The position numbers and the translations under genes were made by a program. This document shows, piece by piece, positions 25,712-34,907 of a stretch of 64,000 bases of DNA; the stretch's first letter is position 1; every line of letters starts with the position of its first letter. Source of the DNA: Lysobacterales bacterium (GTDB lineage: Bacteria > Pseudomonadota > Gammaproteobacteria > Xanthomonadales > Xanthomonadaceae); the NCBI GenBank assembly GCA_019510125.1, contig JAEKKX010000020.1, positions 19,210-83,209 of the forward strand. The letters run 5' to 3'. Under the pieces are notes generated by a model, which had not been told where the DNA came from, searched no databases, and saw only the letters and a list, made by a program, of their open reading frames with translations.

Positions 25712-27784
25712 TCAGCGCGGGTCCGCGCCGAAGGTGAGGTCGAGTCCGCGCTTCACGCCCACGCGCGGCGTCCAGCCGAGCACGTCGCGCGCGGCCGACA
25801 CGTCGAAATTCGCCAGCGGCCGCAGCGAGCGCACGCGGTAGCGGGTCAGCGGCACGTCGCGCCTGAGCGCCTTGCCCAGCAGTTCGACCCCGATCGCCAG
25901 GCACAGGAACACCCACTGCGGCAGCCACGTCAGCCTGAGCCGGTCGCCGAGCTTCGCCTTGCAGCGGCGCAGGTAGGTCGTGCGATCGACCGAATCGGTG
26001 TCGACGAGGTTGAACACGCGGCCGAGCGCCTGCGGCGATTCCGCGGCCAGCAGCAGCGCGTCGACTACGTCGTCGCGGTACACCAGCGGCAGCGGCTGCG
26101 ACCCGCTGCCGATCGCGATCCAGCGCCCGGCCAGCGCGATGGTGCCGTTGGGCGTGACCTGTTCGGCCCCGGGGCCGAAGATCTGCCCGGGCCGCAGGAT
26201 CACCGCCGGCAGTCCGTCGTCGACGATCGCGCGATGCACCGCGTCCTCGGCGGTCAGCTTGGTCTGGGTGTAGGCGCCGCGCAGTTGCGGATGCGGCTCG
26301 CAGCGGTAGTCCTCGGTCAGCACCTCGCCGTTGCGGCGGCCGGCGTGGTCGAACACGCTCATCGAACTCACGTACACCAGCCGCGGGTTGCCGTGCCGGC
26401 GGCAGGCCTCGAGCACGTTGCGCGTGCCCCAGACCGTGCCGGACTCGAAGTCGCGCGGACCGCCGCGCATCGCCGCGCCGACGTGGTGGACGATGCCGGC
26501 GCCGGCGACCGCGTGATCGACGATCCGCGGATCGCCGAGGTCGCCGACCACCTGCTGCACGCCGGGATCGTCGCGGAACGCGGCGACCGGGCGGCGCACC
26601 AGCACCCGCACCGTCTGCCCCTTCGCGCGCAGCGCGGCGACCACGGCCCTGCCGAGGAAACCGGCGGCGCCGGTGACCAGCGCGTCGGCCGGCGGCAGCG
26701 CGACGTAGCGCGATTCCAGTTCGCGGGTGCGCTCGCGATCGGGCGCGGCGCACAGCGGATCGAGCAGGCGCGCGATGCGCAGCCCGTCCTCGGCCGGGAA
26801 CGGCGGCGCCTCGCCGCGATGCACCGCGCGCGCGAACGCTTCGGCGCCGGCGCGGATGCCGGGCGAGGGCTTCAGCCGGCCGGTGGCGAAGCGCAGCACG
26901 TTCAGCGGGATGCGCACGCTGTCCTTCACCGCGGCGAAGAAGCCGTTGAGCAGGATGCCGATGAACTTCGGGCCCGGCAGCTCGCGATGCACGCGGCAGG
27001 TCTGGGTGAAGCGGTCGACTTCGATCCGGCCGCGCCTGCCGCGCACGGTCAGCCGGTTCTCCATCGGCCGCGCGTTCCACGACAGCAGCAGCCGGCCGAC
27101 GCCGGTCGCGGTGAGCACCTGCGCCTGCCATTCGTCGAACGCGATCTGGGGGTTGTCGCCGCGCGACTGGTACTGCACCTCGGCCTGCGCGATCGGACCG
27201 AGGAACGCCTCCAGCGTGTACAGCCCGTGCACGCCGAGGTCGCGGAACGCATACGAACCCTGCGCGACGAGCCCCGGCAGCGGGCCGCCGGCGTAGGGCG
27301 GATAGTCGGAGTTGCGCACGATGTCGACCGAGCGCACGTCGCCGATCGCGCCGCTGCGCACTGCGGCCAGCGCCTGCATCAGCACCGGGTCGAACAGGTC
27401 GGAATGGTTCACGCCGAGGGTGAGCCCGGTCGCCTTCGCCTTCGCGAGCATCGCCTCGCAGTCGGCGACGCTGTCGGCCATCGGCTTTTCGACCAGCACG
27501 TGGCAGCCCATGTCCATCGCCTGCAGCGCCAGCGTCGCGTGCGAGGCCGGCGGCGTCAGCACGTAGACGACGTTCGGTCTGGCGTCGGCGAGTTCGCCCA
27601 GCGTGGCGGCGACCCGCGCGATGCCGAAGCGCTTCGCGAGCGCCTGCGCGGCGTCGAGGTTGCTGTCGCAAAGGCCGACGAGGTCGACGAAGTCCAGCCG
27701 CGACAGCGCGGCGAGGTGGTGCGTGGCGACGTAGCCCGCGCCGACGAGGGCGACGCGGAGGCGGGAAGGGGGTGTGGGGGTCAT
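25712..27784 (-). CDS. Gfo/Idh/MocA oxidoreductase fused to NAD-dependent epimerase/dehydratase
   Basis: The 690-residue protein has two complete nucleotide-binding enzymes in series. Residues 1 to about 345 are a Gfo/Idh/MocA-type oxidoreductase: RVALVGAGYVATHHLAAL at the start and VLVEKPMADSVADCEAM with the catalytic EKP Lys. Residues about 365-690 are an extended SDR epimerase: LVTGAAGFLGRAVVAALR, YVSSMSVFDH and the Y-x-x-x-K site in GAYTQTKLTAE. The start at 27784 overlaps the preceding gene's stop (ATGA), so the operon is coupled. Together the halves could oxidise and then epimerise or reduce a nucleotide sugar. Such pairs occur in polysaccharide loci, but the sugar is unknown. Confidence 0.88.
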   Translation of the reverse strand: MTPTPPSRLRVALVGAGYVATHHLAALSRLDFVDLVGLCDSNLDAAQALAKRFGIARVAATLGELADARPNVVYVLTPPASHATLALQAMDMGCHVLVEKPMADSVADCEAMLAKAKATGLTLGVNHSDLFDPVLMQALAAVRSGAIGDVRSVDIVRNSDYPPYAGGPLPGLVAQGSYAFRDLGVHGLYTLEAFLGPIAQAEVQYQSRGDNPQIAFDEWQAQVLTATGVGRLLLSWNARPMENRLTVRGRRGRIEVDRFTQTCRVHRELPGPKFIGILLNGFFAAVKDSVRIPLNVLRFATGRLKPSPGIRAGAEAFARAVHRGEAPPFPAEDGLRIARLLDPLCAAPDRERTRELESRYVALPPADALVTGAAGFLGRAVVAALRAKGQTVRVLVRRPVAAFRDDPGVQQVVGDLGDPRIVDHAVAGAGIVHHVGAAMRGGPRDFESGTVWGTRNVLEACRRHGNPRLVYVSSMSVFDHAGRRNGEVLTEDYRCEPHPQLRGAYTQTKLTAEDAVHRAIVDDGLPAVILRPGQIFGPGAEQVTPNGTIALAGRWIAIGSGSQPLPLVYRDDVVDALLLAAESPQALGRVFNLVDTDSVDRTTYLRRCKAKLGDRLRLTWLPQWVFLCLAIGVELLGKALRRDVPLTRYRVRSLRPLANFDVSAARDVLGWTPRVGVKRGLDLTFGADPR

Positions 27785-28980
27785 GGACGGACTGCGGAAG
27801 GGGAATTCGGGGAAAGCCGCGCGGCGACTTCGGCGAGGACCGCATCGACGCGCGCGTCCCAGGTCTGGTCGGCGACGGCGGCCATGCGCGCGGCGACCGC
27901 CGCGGGCGCGTCGTCGGCGACGGCGGCGTCGAGCGCGGCGAGGAATGCGTCGCGGCCGTCGACCAGGCGGACGACGTGCGCGAACTTCTCGATCTCGGGG
28001 TTGCGCACGCTGACCACGGCCTTGCCGGCGGCGAGGTATTCGCGGAGCTTCAGCGGATTGGCGTTGGCGACCTGGCGGTTCAGCCGGTACGGGATGATCG
28101 CGGCGTCGAACGCCTTCGACCACTGCGGCAGGCTCGGGTACGGCTGGGCGCCGGCGAGGCGCACGTTCGGCAGCGCGCGCAGGCCGGACACGTCCACGTG
28201 GGCGTGGCCGACCAGCAGGAACGTCCACTGCGGGCGCTGCCGCGCGAGCCACTCGATCAGCGGCACGTCGATCCATTCGTGGATCGAGCCGATGTAGCCG
28301 ACGACCGGCCGCGGCAGGTCGCGCGCCAGCGCCGGGAGCGGCGTCGCCGGGTCCTGCGCCTGCGCGAACAGGTCGACGTCGACCCCATGCGGCGAAAAGA
28401 CCGTCTGCGGGTTGAGCGCGCGCTTGGCGTCCAGCAGCGCCGGCGGCGCGACGCAGAGCAGGTCGGCGCGGCGACTCAGCGCCTCGTCGCGCTGCGCGAT
28501 CAGCGCGGCGTCGACGCCGGGGTGCGCGGCGTAGTCGTCGATGCAGTAGTAGACGACGAGATCCTCGCCGAGTCGGCCGGCATGCACGCCCGGATGCGGC
28601 ACGACGAACCACGAGATGCGCTTGCGGATGCCGGCCAGGCGCAGCGCGCGGCGCACCGCCCAGCGGCCGAACAGACGATTGAAGGCGTCGACGCCGGGCA
28701 GGCGGCGGAACGGCAGTTGCGGCACCGTGCAGTGCCACAGGCCGTCGGCGACCCGCGTCGGGCGTTTGAACGCGGCCAGCAGCTTGCGCGCCGCGCGCCT
28801 GAGATCGCGGCCGGAGGCGTTCGGCGCGCGCATCCCGGGCGAATCGACGTACAGCACCGGCAGCCGCCGCGCCAGCCGCGTCGCCACGTGGTGGCTGCTG
28901 GTGCGGTTCTCGGCGAACCAGTCGTTGCCGAAATACACGATGCCGTGGCCCGCGAGCGCGGACGGCGCGGATTCGGTCAT
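27781..28980 (-). CDS. Glycosyltransferase (GT-B fold)
   Basis: The 399-residue protein begins IVYFGNDWFAENRTSSHH and has VVYYCIDDYAAHPGVD, VVGYIGSIHEWIDVPLIEW, WTFLLVGHAHVD and a LKLREYLAAGKAVVSV segment, the pattern of group 1 glycosyltransferases that make exopolysaccharide. There is no signal or membrane helix, so it acts at the cytoplasmic face. It overlaps the genes on both sides (ATGA at each junction), placing it in a tightly coupled operon of J-domain protein, this enzyme, the oxidoreductase-epimerase fusion and the GT4 enzyme. The sugar specificity is unknown. Confidence 0.85.
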   Translation of the reverse strand: MTESAPSALAGHGIVYFGNDWFAENRTSSHHVATRLARRLPVLYVDSPGMRAPNASGRDLRRAARKLLAAFKRPTRVADGLWHCTVPQLPFRRLPGVDAFNRLFGRWAVRRALRLAGIRKRISWFVVPHPGVHAGRLGEDLVVYYCIDDYAAHPGVDAALIAQRDEALSRRADLLCVAPPALLDAKRALNPQTVFSPHGVDVDLFAQAQDPATPLPALARDLPRPVVGYIGSIHEWIDVPLIEWLARQRPQWTFLLVGHAHVDVSGLRALPNVRLAGAQPYPSLPQWSKAFDAAIIPYRLNRQVANANPLKLREYLAAGKAVVSVRNPEIEKFAHVVRLVDGRDAFLAALDAAVADDAPAAVAARMAAVADQTWDARVDAVLAEVAARLSPNSPSAVRP

Positions 28981-29723
28981 TCGCAGGGGCCTTCGGCGTC
29001 CGCGGGCGGGGTCACCGTGGCGACATCCACCGGCAGCGGGCGCTCGGCCGCGCTGTGCCAGCCGGCGACGCGGTCGCAGCGGAACTCCACCCAGGACGGG
29101 CCGTACTGCCAGCGTTGCGCATGCATCTCGAGCGGTTCCCCCAGCGTCTTCCGCACCGTGTCCTGGTCCATCCCCGGCGCCAGCGCGGGCCCGGCGATGG
29201 CGGTTCCCGGCGCGCCGCGCGTGCCCCCCGCCGGCACGGAGGCGGGGGCGTCGCTGGCGGCCTGGCGCACGACGGCGGTGGCGAGCGCGACGGCGACGCC
29301 GGCGAGCGTGACCGAAATCGCCGCCCGGGCCGCCATCGGATAACGTGACATTGTGCCCAATCCGGCCGCGCGATGCGATTCGGCGGGCGGGGTCGCGCGT
29401 CGCCAGCGCGGCGCTGCGGCCGGGTCGGCATCGGGCCGCGCCGCGTCGTCGGCGGGCACGGCCACCGTCGGTGCGGCCAGGCCGGGCGGCGGCGCGCCAG
29501 GCAGCCGGCCGAACCGCGCATGGAAGGCGATCGCGGCGGCGTACGCGCGGTTCAGGCGCTGCAGGCGGGCGGTGTCGGCCTCGGCCCCGGCCAGGTCGGG
29601 ATGCAGCCGGGCGATGCGTCGGCGGCGCGCGATCCGCAGCGCCTCGATCGAGCAGCTCGCGTCGAGCCCGAGTTCGCGGTACATCGCCGCGAAGTCCGGC
29701 GCGGTGGCGTCCTGATCCCCCAT
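28977..29723 (-). CDS. Membrane protein with N-terminal J domain
   Basis: This 248-residue protein starts with a J domain (about residues 8-70): MYRELGLDASCSIEALRIA, then RIARLHPDLAG with the HPD tripeptide that stimulates Hsp70 ATPase, then RLNRAYAAAIAFHARFG. A Pro/Ala linker and one transmembrane helix at about residues 130-150 follow. The roughly 95-residue C-terminal domain would be periplasmic (MDQDTVRKTLGEPLEMHAQRWQYGPSWVEF, with a late Cys). It is the first gene of the leftward polysaccharide operon and overlaps the next start. It presumably recruits DnaK to the inner membrane. A role in the locus is inferred from position only. Confidence 0.8.
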   Translation of the reverse strand: MGDQDATAPDFAAMYRELGLDASCSIEALRIARRRRIARLHPDLAGAEADTARLQRLNRAYAAAIAFHARFGRLPGAPPPGLAAPTVAVPADDAARPDADPAAAPRWRRATPPAESHRAAGLGTMSRYPMAARAAISVTLAGVAVALATAVVRQAASDAPASVPAGGTRGAPGTAIAGPALAPGMDQDTVRKTLGEPLEMHAQRWQYGPSWVEFRCDRVAGWHSAAERPLPVDVATVTPPADAEGPCE

Positions 29724-29881
29724 GCGCGCAGCGTGCCCCCCCGGCGTGCCGTCGTGTCCGCGAGCGCGCAGTGGAGCGCGTCCGCCGCGGGTTTGCAAGC
29801 GCCGCGCGGGCCGCTGCGGCGACCGGATCGCGGCCGAAATCGCGTAGGCTATGGGGTCAGGGGAATCGTCGGGGGGTGCGG

Positions 29882-30958
29882 GTGCAGGCGGAGAACCACG
29901 CCGGGCCGTCGGCCGGTCTGCGGCCGCGACTGGCGCGCGTGTTGCGCCGTGCAGGGGCCCTGCCGCTGGTCGTGCGCCTGCGCGCCGCGCTGTGCAACGA
30001 CGTGCGCATCCTCGCCTACCACCGGGTGCTCGAGGCCGAGGTGCCGGCGACGTTCCGGTTCGATCCCGATCTGGTCAGCGCTTCCGCCGAGGGCTTCCGC
30101 GAGCAGTTGCGGATCGTCCGCCGGCGCTGCGCGCCGATGCGCTTCGACGAACTGCTCGACCATCTCGATCGCGGTCGCCCGGTGCCGCGGCGCGCGGTGC
30201 TCATCACCTTCGACGACGGTTACGACGACAACCATCGCGTCGCCTACCCGCTGCTGCGCGAAGCGGGGCTGTCGGCGATGTTCTTCGTCTCGACCGGGCA
30301 CATCGAATCGGGCCGTCCGTTCGCCTACGACTGGCTGGTGCGGATGCTGTGCACGGCGCCCGATGCGCGCCTCGACGCCCCGGAGCTGGGACTGTCGATG
30401 CCGCTGCCCGACGGACTGCGCGAACGCCGTGCGCTCGCCGTGCGCGTGCTCGATCGGCTGAAGACGCTGCCCGCGGAAGCGCAGCAGGCGCTGATCCAGC
30501 GGCTGCAGGCGCAGTGGTCGATGCCCGACGCCGACGGCCATCCCGATTGCCGGCCGATGACCTGGGCGCAGCTCCGCGAGATGCGCGAGGGCGGCATGGA
30601 GATCGGTTCGCACGGCGTCGGCCACCACATGCTCGCGAAACTCCCGCGCGAAGCGATGCGCGAGGAACTGCGGGCCTCGCGCGCGGCGATCGCGCGCGAA
30701 CTCGGCGCCGCGCCGGTGGCGGTGTCGTATCCGGTCGGCGGTCCGGACGCCTACGACGGTGCGGTGGTGGCCGCCGCCGCGGACGCCGGCTACCGCATCG
30801 GCTGCAGCTACGTCACCGGCGCGCAGTCGCTGCGCGAGGGGCCGGGCCACGCCTGGAAGCGGATCCCGGTGGAGCGCGAGATGGACCCCGCTTGGTTCGA
30901 CGCGATGCTGGCCCTGCCCGAACTGTTCTGCTATCGCTCGCGGACGCGGATCGGATAA
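29882..30958 (+). CDS. NodB-type polysaccharide deacetylase
   Basis: This CE4 enzyme, 358 residues from the GTG at 29882, has all main motifs: LITFDDGYDDN (motif 1, catalytic Asp and metal-binding Asp), EIGSHGVGHHML (motif 2, metal His residues) and SYPVGGPDAY in the motif 3 position. It removes N- or O-acetyl groups from a polysaccharide or its lipid-linked precursor. No signal peptide is clear. The GTG at 29876 is also possible; GGGGGG is better spaced from 29882. It is the first gene of the rightward polysaccharide operon and ends four bases before the ligase-type gene. Confidence 0.88.
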   Translation: MQAENHAGPSAGLRPRLARVLRRAGALPLVVRLRAALCNDVRILAYHRVLEAEVPATFRFDPDLVSASAEGFREQLRIVRRRCAPMRFDELLDHLDRGRPVPRRAVLITFDDGYDDNHRVAYPLLREAGLSAMFFVSTGHIESGRPFAYDWLVRMLCTAPDARLDAPELGLSMPLPDGLRERRALAVRVLDRLKTLPAEAQQALIQRLQAQWSMPDADGHPDCRPMTWAQLREMREGGMEIGSHGVGHHMLAKLPREAMREELRASRAAIARELGAAPVAVSYPVGGPDAYDGAVVAAAADAGYRIGCSYVTGAQSLREGPGHAWKRIPVEREMDPAWFDAMLALPELFCYRSRTRIG

Positions 30959-30962
30959 GCGC

Positions 30963-32291
30963 ATGTTCGCGGCGATGCTGCTGTACCTGCTGCTGGTCCT
31001 GATCCGTCCCCAGGACTATCCCGCGCTGGTCGACTACGCCGGCCTGCCGCTGCAGCCGATCGTGCTGCTGGTCGCCGCCGGGTTCTGGCTGCTGTCGACC
31101 GAGAAGCGGTTCGACCCGCCGCAGTTCCTGCTGCTCGCCGGGTTCTTCCTGGTGATGCTGCTCTCGCACGTCTTCAACGGCTGGGTCGGCGGGGCGATCG
31201 AGCAGTTCGGCAAGTTCGCGCCGATCCTGCTGGCCTACGTGGTGTTCGCCCAGGGGCTGGACCGGCGCGGCCGGATCCTGAAGACCATGGCCCTGTTCGC
31301 GATCTGCGCGGCGGTGCTGGCGGTCCACGGCATCGAGCAGTCGATCACCGGCAAGGGCTGGACCGGGATCGAGCCGTCGCAGGGCTCGCGCATCCAGTAC
31401 GTCGGCATCTTCAACGACCCCAACGACCTCGGCATGCTGTTCGTGGCCTGCGTGCCGATGGCCGCCTACCTCGGCAGCCGCGGCGGGCTGATGGGTCTGC
31501 GCCGGCTGTTCTGGACGCTGGTGCTGGGGGTGCTGGTGTACGGCATCTACCTCACCGATTCGCGCGGCGCGCTGCTGGCGCTGCTGGCGGTGCTGGGCGT
31601 CTTCGTCTGGCAGCGCCGCGGGCTGTTCACCGCCGGTGCGCTGGGTGCGGCGGCGGTCGGCGTGCTGCTGGCGTTGCCGTCGCGGTTCAGCGAGATCGAC
31701 CCGGAGGAGGAGTCGGCCCAGGGCCGCGTCGAATCCTGGTACGAAGGCATGCAGATGTTCCGCGAGCATCCGCTGTTCGGCGTCGGGCCCGACCAGTACA
31801 CCGACTACAATCCGCTGACCGCGCACAATTCGTTCGTGCTGGTGCTGGCCGAGACCGGGATCCTCGGGTTCACCCTGTGGCTGGCGTTCGTGGTCTACGG
31901 GTTCAGGATGATGTGGACCGGCTCGCGGCCGCTGGGCGAGCTGAGCTGGGAGCACGAGGCCGCGCCCGCCGCCGACGGCGACGCCGAGACCGCGCTCGCC
32001 GAACTGGACGCGATCGAGGCCGGCCTGGCCGAGGGCCGCGCGATCTCGATGACCCTGCTGCTGTCGCTGGTCGGCTTCTTCACCGCCTCGTTCTTCCTCA
32101 GCCGCAGCTACGTGGTCGTGCTCTACCTGCTGTCGGCGCTGGTCCTGGCCCAGTACGAGGACCAGCGGCGGGAGGACCCGGGGTTGCCGGCGTTCTCGCT
32201 GGGCGACGATGTGCTGCTGTGGCCCGCGGTCGGCGTCGGCGCCGCACTGGGGCTGTACGTTCTGGTCAAGGTGCTCCTGGTGATGCAATGA
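30963..32291 (+). CDS. O-antigen ligase/Wzy-type polysaccharide polymerase
   Basis: This 442-residue integral membrane protein has ten or more hydrophobic helices and the large periplasmic loop typical of the Wzy_C family. Conserved features are GIFNDPNDLGMLF, IYLTDSRGALLALLAVL with the conserved Arg, WYEGMQMFREHPLFGVGPDQY and TAHNSFVLVLAETGILGF. These proteins polymerise or transfer undecaprenyl-linked repeat units in the periplasm. It follows the deacetylase by four bases and is coupled to it. An acidic insert (about residues 325-360) lies between the last helices. Polymerase and ligase cannot be told apart from sequence. Confidence 0.9.
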   Translation: MFAAMLLYLLLVLIRPQDYPALVDYAGLPLQPIVLLVAAGFWLLSTEKRFDPPQFLLLAGFFLVMLLSHVFNGWVGGAIEQFGKFAPILLAYVVFAQGLDRRGRILKTMALFAICAAVLAVHGIEQSITGKGWTGIEPSQGSRIQYVGIFNDPNDLGMLFVACVPMAAYLGSRGGLMGLRRLFWTLVLGVLVYGIYLTDSRGALLALLAVLGVFVWQRRGLFTAGALGAAAVGVLLALPSRFSEIDPEEESAQGRVESWYEGMQMFREHPLFGVGPDQYTDYNPLTAHNSFVLVLAETGILGFTLWLAFVVYGFRMMWTGSRPLGELSWEHEAAPAADGDAETALAELDAIEAGLAEGRAISMTLLLSLVGFFTASFFLSRSYVVVLYLLSALVLAQYEDQRREDPGLPAFSLGDDVLLWPAVGVGAALGLYVLVKVLLVMQ

Positions 32292-32340
32292 CGATGCGCG
32301 GACGTTTCGCGAACGAGGGTGGACGGACGGGGGCGACGCC

Positions 32341-33690
32341 GTGAGCGGCCTCTACGGACCGCTGTTCCGCCGGGTGCTGTATCCGGCCTACGAGAGCGCG
32401 CTGCGTCGTCGCGGCACGCTGGGCTACCTGGCGGAATACGAACGCGACCAGTGGCGCTCCGCGGACGAACTGCAGGCGCTGCAGTGGCGCAAGCTGCAGG
32501 CGCTGGTCGCGCACTGCTGGGCGCACGTGCCGTTCTACCGGCGGCTGTGGGGCGAGGCCGGCGTGGCCGCCGCCGCCGACATCCGCGACCGCGACGACTA
32601 TGCGCGCCTGCCGGTGCTGACCAAGGCGCTGATCCGCGAGCACTTCGACGCGATGATCGCGCCGACCCATCGCGACGGCCTGTACTTCAAGGCGACCGGC
32701 GGCTCCACCGGCGAGCCGATGCGCTTCGGCTACACCCGCGAGAGCTATGAGCGCCGGGTGGCGGTGATGTACCGCGGCTACGCCTGGAGCGGCGCGCGGC
32801 TCGGCCAGCGCACGGTCTACCTGTGGGGCGCGCCGGTGGCGGCGCCAGCCGGGTTCGCGCTGTTCAAGGACCGGCTGTACCACGCCGCCTTCCACCGTCG
32901 CATGCTCAACGCGTTCGACATGGACGAGCGGCGGATGGCCGAATACGCGGACGTCATCGACCGCTTCCGCCCCGAGACCGTCATCGGCTACGTCGGCCCG
33001 CTGTACGAACTGGCGCGCTGGATCGAGCGCAACGGCCGCACGCCGCACCGCCCGCAGCGGGTGCTCGGCGCGGCCGAGGCGCTGCTGCCGCACCAGCGCG
33101 AGACGATCGAGCGGGTGTTCGGTGCGCCGGCCTACGACACCTACGGCTGCCGCGAATTCATGCTGATCGCGGCCGAGTGCGAGGCCCGCGACGGCCTGCA
33201 CGTCAACATCGACCATCTCCACCTCGAATACGGCGGCGACGCCGTGGACGGCCCGCGCGAGCTGATCGTCACCGACCTGCACAATTTCGGCATGCCGCTG
33301 ATGCGCTACCTCAACGGCGACCTCGGCACGCCCGGCGCGACCCACTGCGCCTGCGGTCGCGGCCTGCCCAAGCTGGCCAAGGTCGACGGGCGCAAGCTCG
33401 ATGCGCTGCGCACCGCGGACGGCCGGCTGATCCCCGGCGAATATTTCGTGCACACGCTGATGTCGCTGCGCGGCTTCCGGCACTACCAGGTGGTGCAGCG
33501 CAGCCTCGACGCGCTGGTCGTGCGCCTGGTGCCGGACGAGGCCTGCGACGCGACGACCGAGGACGCGATTCGCGCCGAGCTGCGCAAGCTGGTCGGCGAC
33601 AGCATCGCGATCGGGTTCGAGCGCGTCGAGACCATCGCCCTGACCGCCAGCGGCAAGCGCCGGGTCACGATCTGCGAGCTCCCGGCATGA
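32341..33690 (+). CDS. CapK/phenylacetate-CoA-ligase-like adenylate-forming protein
   Basis: The 449-residue protein (GTG start) belongs to the CapK-type branch of adenylate-forming enzymes found in capsule loci. It has LQALVAHCWAHVPFYRR at the start, the phosphate-binding loop FKATGGSTGEPMRFGYT, VLGAAEALLPHQRETI, YDTYGCREFMLIAAECE and MRYLNGDLGTP. A cysteine pair in HCACGRGLPKL is usual in this family. It may activate an acyl or amino-acid decoration for the polysaccharide. Its stop overlaps the next start (ATGA). Confidence 0.87.
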   Translation: MSGLYGPLFRRVLYPAYESALRRRGTLGYLAEYERDQWRSADELQALQWRKLQALVAHCWAHVPFYRRLWGEAGVAAAADIRDRDDYARLPVLTKALIREHFDAMIAPTHRDGLYFKATGGSTGEPMRFGYTRESYERRVAVMYRGYAWSGARLGQRTVYLWGAPVAAPAGFALFKDRLYHAAFHRRMLNAFDMDERRMAEYADVIDRFRPETVIGYVGPLYELARWIERNGRTPHRPQRVLGAAEALLPHQRETIERVFGAPAYDTYGCREFMLIAAECEARDGLHVNIDHLHLEYGGDAVDGPRELIVTDLHNFGMPLMRYLNGDLGTPGATHCACGRGLPKLAKVDGRKLDALRTADGRLIPGEYFVHTLMSLRGFRHYQVVQRSLDALVVRLVPDEACDATTEDAIRAELRKLVGDSIAIGFERVETIALTASGKRRVTICELPA

Positions 33691-34820
33691 GCGCTGCGCG
33701 TCCCGCCGCGGCGCGGCCCGACATCGTCCACGTCGTCGAGACCCTGGAGCGCGGCGGGCTGGAACGCATGGTCGTCGATCTCGCGGTGGCGCAGCGCGTC
33801 GCCGGCCGCCGGCCGCGCGTGGTCTGCCTGTACCGGCCGGGCGTGCTGGCCGGGGAACTGACGACCCTGGGCGTCGAACTGGTCGACTGCGGCAAGCGCC
33901 GCGGCTTCGACGCCGAGGCCCTGCTGCGCCTGCGCCGCGGCCTCGCCGCCGCGCCCGGGGCGGTGCTGCACAGCCACAACGCCAATGCGCACTATCACGC
34001 GGTGGTCGCCGCGGTCGGCCTGCCGCTGGCGTGCCTGGTCAACACCCGCCACGGCATGGGCGCGGCCGATCCGCGCAGTCGGCTGGAATGGCTGTACCGG
34101 CGTTCGATGCGCCGCACCGACGCCGTGGCCGCGGTCTGCGAGGCGGCGCGCGCGCGCTTCGCCGAGCAGGGCGTGCGGCCGCGGCGCGCGCTGGTCGCGG
34201 TGCCCAACGGGATCCGCGTCGAACGCTTCGCCGCCGCGGCCCCGGCGCGCCGCAAGGCGCTGCGCGCGAGCCTGGGGCTGGCGCCGCAGACGCGGATCGT
34301 CGGCAGCGTCGGCCGGCTCAATCCGGTGAAGGACCAGTCGATGCTGCTGCGCGCGTTCGCCCGCCTGCACGCCGCGATGCCGGACACCGCGCTGGTGCTG
34401 GTCGGCGACGGCGCGCTGCGCGGCGCGCTGGAGGCCGAGGCCGCGACCCTCGGCGTCGCCGCCGCGGTGCGCCTGCTCGGCGACCGCGGCGACGTCGATG
34501 CGCTGCTGCCCGGGTTCGACGCGTTCGCGCTGTCCTCGCGCAGCGAGGGCTACTCGATGGCGCTGCTCGAAGCCTGCGCCGCCGGCCTGCCGATCGTCGC
34601 GACCGACGTCGGCGGCAATCGCGAGATCGTGCGCGAGGGCGTCAACGGCTGGTGTGTCGGCGCCGGCGACGAAGTCGCGCTGGCCGATGCGCTGTCCTCG
34701 CTGCTGCGCGACCCCGCGATGGCCGCGGTGATGGGCCGCGCCGGTCGCGAGTGGGCGCTGCACGAAGCCTCCGTCGAGGCGATGATGCGGCGCTACGACG
34801 CGCTGTACGCCGGCGCATGA
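33687..34820 (+). CDS. GT4-family glycosyltransferase
   Basis: The 377-residue GT-B enzyme begins DIVHVVETLERGGLERMVVDLA, the usual start of this family. It carries VLHSHNANAHYHAV, IVGSVGRLNPVKDQSMLLRAFA, LVLVGDGALRGALE and SSRSEGYSMALLEACAAGLPIVATDVGGNREIV with the E-x7-E pair. It acts at the cytoplasmic face on a lipid-linked intermediate. It is coupled to the CapK-like gene by an ATGA overlap. The donor sugar is unknown. Confidence 0.9.
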   Translation: MSAARPAAARPDIVHVVETLERGGLERMVVDLAVAQRVAGRRPRVVCLYRPGVLAGELTTLGVELVDCGKRRGFDAEALLRLRRGLAAAPGAVLHSHNANAHYHAVVAAVGLPLACLVNTRHGMGAADPRSRLEWLYRRSMRRTDAVAAVCEAARARFAEQGVRPRRALVAVPNGIRVERFAAAAPARRKALRASLGLAPQTRIVGSVGRLNPVKDQSMLLRAFARLHAAMPDTALVLVGDGALRGALEAEAATLGVAAAVRLLGDRGDVDALLPGFDAFALSSRSEGYSMALLEACAAGLPIVATDVGGNREIVREGVNGWCVGAGDEVALADALSSLLRDPAMAAVMGRAGREWALHEASVEAMMRRYDALYAGA

Positions 34821-34907
34821 GCGTGCCGCGCCGGCCCCGGCCCCTTATCCTTTCGTTTTCGCCGGCGACCCGCCGCCGCGTTCGCCCCATTTGACGGTCC
34901 ACTCCGC

